6,959 nucleotides of DNA from JAJPKE01 sp052143275 (GTDB lineage: Bacteria; Chloroflexota; Ktedonobacteria; Ktedonobacterales; JADMIN01). The notes under the pieces were generated by a model that saw nothing but the letters and a program-made list of their open reading frames with translations, had not been told where the DNA came from and made no database searches. Where the stretch lies: contig JBKQTH010000176.1 in assembly GCA_052143275.1 (NCBI GenBank), positions 1-6,959 of the forward strand, in the 5' to 3' direction. Shown here piece after piece: positions 5,521-6,959 of the stretch (positions within the stretch are counted from its first letter, which is position 1; each line of letters begins with the position of its first letter). A program made the translations under genes and the position numbers.

Positions 5521-6763
5521 GCAAGAATAGGTCGGTTGCTTGTCCTACCCCATCCTCGGCCTGGATCCGCTTGCCAAGTTCAGTGGCACGCTGCCGCATC
5601 GTTGGGTTGATCACCGCCTCACGGATTGCCGCAGCCAGCCGCTCGGCGGTGAGCGATTGGAAGGGGATCGGAGCCGGCGCGGCGCCGAGAGCATGGACTT
5701 GCCGTGCCCAACTGGGCTGGTCGGCAGCCACCGGTGTGATCACCGAAGGGATGCCGCTCTGCAGCGCTGCACCCATCGTTCCGGCCCCACCATGATGAAC
5801 CACTGCGGCCATGCGCGGAAAGAGCCAGCTATGCGGGAGACTATCCGCACCGAAGACAAATTCAGGCAGTGGGAGTCCTTTGCCGAGACCTGCCCAGCCG
5901 CTGAGGAGTACGCCACGCTGACCAGACAGTTCGAGTGCGCGCAAGATCAGGTTCAAGGTGGCGTTCGCATCGCGGCTGGCCATGCTCCCGAACCCGATGG
6001 AGACCGGCGGCGGCCCGGCCTGCAGAAAGCGCAGCAGCTCGGCTGGCGGCTGCCATCCCAGCGGCTGATCGAGAAACCAGTAGCCGGTCACCTGCATGCG
6101 CTTCGGCCAATCAGCAGGTCGTGGCAGCACCACCGGGCTGTAGGCATAGTAGACCGGCATCTGCTGGCGCTGCTGGCGCGCCAGCGGACCAAAGAACGGC
6201 AGGGGGTGCAGTCCGAGCTCCCGGCGCAGCTTGGAATCCTCCAGGTGCAGGAGCTGCCAGACTACCTGCTCGCTAGAGACCCAGGTCACCTGGTTAACCA
6301 ATGGGCCGCGATTGATGCCTCTGCCAATCAAGAAGTTGGGAAACTCCCGCGTCGGCGTGAGCGGAAAGAGCATGGCGGCGGCGCAGGGAATGCCCAGCTT
6401 TTCCGCAATGGTGTAGCCGGTTATCCAGCTATACTTGTACAGGATCGCGTCCGCGCCCTGAGCGGCGCGCCAGGCATCCTGGTTGATTTGGCCGGAGAAG
6501 TACCGCCGCTCCGAGAGGCCATAGCGCACTTGACTCAGCAGATGGCCCGCGCCCAGCGCCGAGGATTCGGCTGCACCGGTGACGAAGGACTGATATGGCT
6601 GGCCCACCGGCACAAAATCGACGCTGTACTCGGCAGCCAGGTCTGCGAAATCGGGTCGGGATGCGAGGGTCACGAGATGGCCTTCTTGTTTCAGACGAAC
6701 GGCTAAGGCCACAAACGGCTGGGTATCGCCTCGTCCCCCAATGCTGATGAGTGCGATGCGCAT
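5468..6763 (-). CDS. GT1-family glycosyltransferase, sterol/vancomycin-type
   Basis: The product is 431 residues, cytoplasmic or membrane-associated. The start at 6763 gives MRIALISIGGRGDTQPFVAL, the standard N-terminus of this subfamily; the frame continues 40 codons upstream but through non-conserved sequence. Its Shine-Dalgarno is weak (AAAGAAG). GGRGDTQP (9-16) carries Asp13, where glycopeptide and sterol glucosyltransferases have their proposed catalytic Asp. The donor domain shows VSIGFGSM (254-261), SLPHSWLFPRMAAVVHHGG (308-326), AGTMGAALQSGIPSVITP (327-344) and AADQPSWARQVHALGAAP (346-363). It transfers a sugar from a UDP- or dTDP-sugar to a lipid, sterol or natural product; which one is unknown. 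It is convergent with the other glycosyltransferase and of a different subfamily, so it is not a recent duplicate. It follows a partial gene 76 bp upstream and may be in its operon. Confidence 0.92.
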   Translation of the reverse strand: MRIALISIGGRGDTQPFVALAVRLKQEGHLVTLASRPDFADLAAEYSVDFVPVGQPYQSFVTGAAESSALGAGHLLSQVRYGLSERRYFSGQINQDAWRAAQGADAILYKYSWITGYTIAEKLGIPCAAAMLFPLTPTREFPNFLIGRGINRGPLVNQVTWVSSEQVVWQLLHLEDSKLRRELGLHPLPFFGPLARQQRQQMPVYYAYSPVVLPRPADWPKRMQVTGYWFLDQPLGWQPPAELLRFLQAGPPPVSIGFGSMASRDANATLNLILRALELSGQRGVLLSGWAGLGKGLPLPEFVFGADSLPHSWLFPRMAAVVHHGGAGTMGAALQSGIPSVITPVAADQPSWARQVHALGAAPAPIPFQSLTAERLAAAIREAVINPTMRQRATELGKRIQAEDGVGQATDLFLRYVDSWRTDRAARRCPQ

Positions 6764-6802
6764 GAGAGGCTTCTTTCTGCTAGACTGCTTCGGGCCCAAC
6801 CC

Positions 6803-6822
6803 GAATACTCGTGAATACTCGT
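6803..6822. repeat. tandem 10-bp direct repeat upstream of the second glycosyltransferase
   Basis: GAATACTCGT occurs twice without a gap (6803-6812 and 6813-6822), 40-60 bp upstream of the start at 6763. A 10-bp period places both copies on the same face of the helix, as for activators that bind direct repeats. The left copy also overlaps one arm of a 6-bp stem TTCGGG/CCCGAA (6789-6794/6800-6805). No clear -35/-10 is seen nearby, so a regulatory role is inference. Confidence 0.4.
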
Positions 6823-6839
6823 TCGGAAGCGACGAGACT

Positions 6840-6959
6840 CTAGCCCAAGGTGGGAGTACCGGTCTCCTCGAGACCCAGTTCACGCAGCACTCTCTGCAGG
6901 TAGCCCTGCATCTCCTCGGCCGTGCGCTTCCCCGGCCGGATCAACAGATGGTACACAAC
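6840..6959 (-). CDS. 3' end of an unidentified gene running off the right edge
   Basis: The minus strand reads 39 codons without interruption from the edge to a TAG at 6842-6840, giving VVYHLLIRPGKRTAEEMQGY and LQRVLRELGLEETGTPTLG. The GC-rich third positions, the amphipathic helix AEEMQGYLQRVLRELGLEE and the normal stop argue for a real C-terminus. I do not recognise the family. It is 76 bp upstream of the second glycosyltransferase on the same strand, so the two may be co-transcribed. A transposase or enzyme tail cannot be excluded. Confidence 0.55.
   Translation of the reverse strand, partial: VVYHLLIRPGKRTAEEMQGYLQRVLRELGLEETGTPTLG

Noticed and set aside
5540..6706. 388-residue plus-strand open frame
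   Set aside because: It is antisense to the second glycosyltransferase, whose motifs are intact; the translation has no recognisable domain and is a GC-rich shadow frame.
4149..6763. Toxin-antitoxin, phage-defence or CRISPR system
   Set aside because: No nuclease, toxin, helicase, reverse transcriptase or array motif was found; all long genes fit regulator, transporter and modification enzyme families.

Overview
The window is a compact piece of bacterial chromosome or large replicon with no rRNA, tRNA, CRISPR array or recognisable insertion sequence. Most starts have a strong AGGAG-type Shine-Dalgarno. By eye the GC content is moderate on the left (about 110-880) and clearly higher from about 2250 onward. 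A Ddn-type (deazaflavin F420) oxidoreductase, a DUF4386 membrane protein and several antibiotic-type GT1 glycosyltransferases together suggest a soil bacterium of the Chloroflexota (Ktedonobacteria-like) or, less likely, an actinomycete relative. This placement is inference from gene types only.

Layout. Left block, minus strand, in transcription order from 2850 down: a class I SAM methyltransferase (2248-2850), a small three-helix membrane protein with an uncertain start (1727-2050), a membrane-anchored Ddn/nitroreductase-family protein (894-1499), a six-helix DUF4386 protein (110-811), and the ribosome binding site and first codons of another gene at the left edge. Middle block, plus strand: a MarR-family regulator (2985-3518), a short VIT/CCC1-type transporter (3620-4135) and an MGT-like GT1 glycosyltransferase (4149-5285), arranged as an operon. 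Right block, minus strand and convergent with the middle one: the 3' end of an unidentified gene (6840-6959), then a second GT1 glycosyltransferase of the sterol/vancomycin-type subfamily (5468-6763).

The clearest regulatory element is a perfect 17-bp inverted repeat with a 7-bp centre (2899-2939) between the divergent methyltransferase and marR genes. It has a consensus TTGACA on each strand and TATAAT-like sequence at its centre. This is what an autoregulatory MarR operator controlling both directions would look like.

How the genes may work together (inference): the MarR regulator probably senses a small molecule and controls a methyltransferase on one side and a transporter-like protein plus a glycosyltransferase on the other. 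With the Ddn-type reductase and a second glycosyltransferase nearby, the locus resembles a small-molecule modification or detoxification cluster (methylation, glycosylation, F420-linked reduction) rather than a housekeeping region. The sequence does not reveal the substrate. I see no clear evidence of a wholly new defence or mobile system. The most distinctive points are the operator, the VIT-like protein without its usual metal-binding insertion and co-transcribed with a glycosyltransferase, and the Asn at the position of the GT1 catalytic His.
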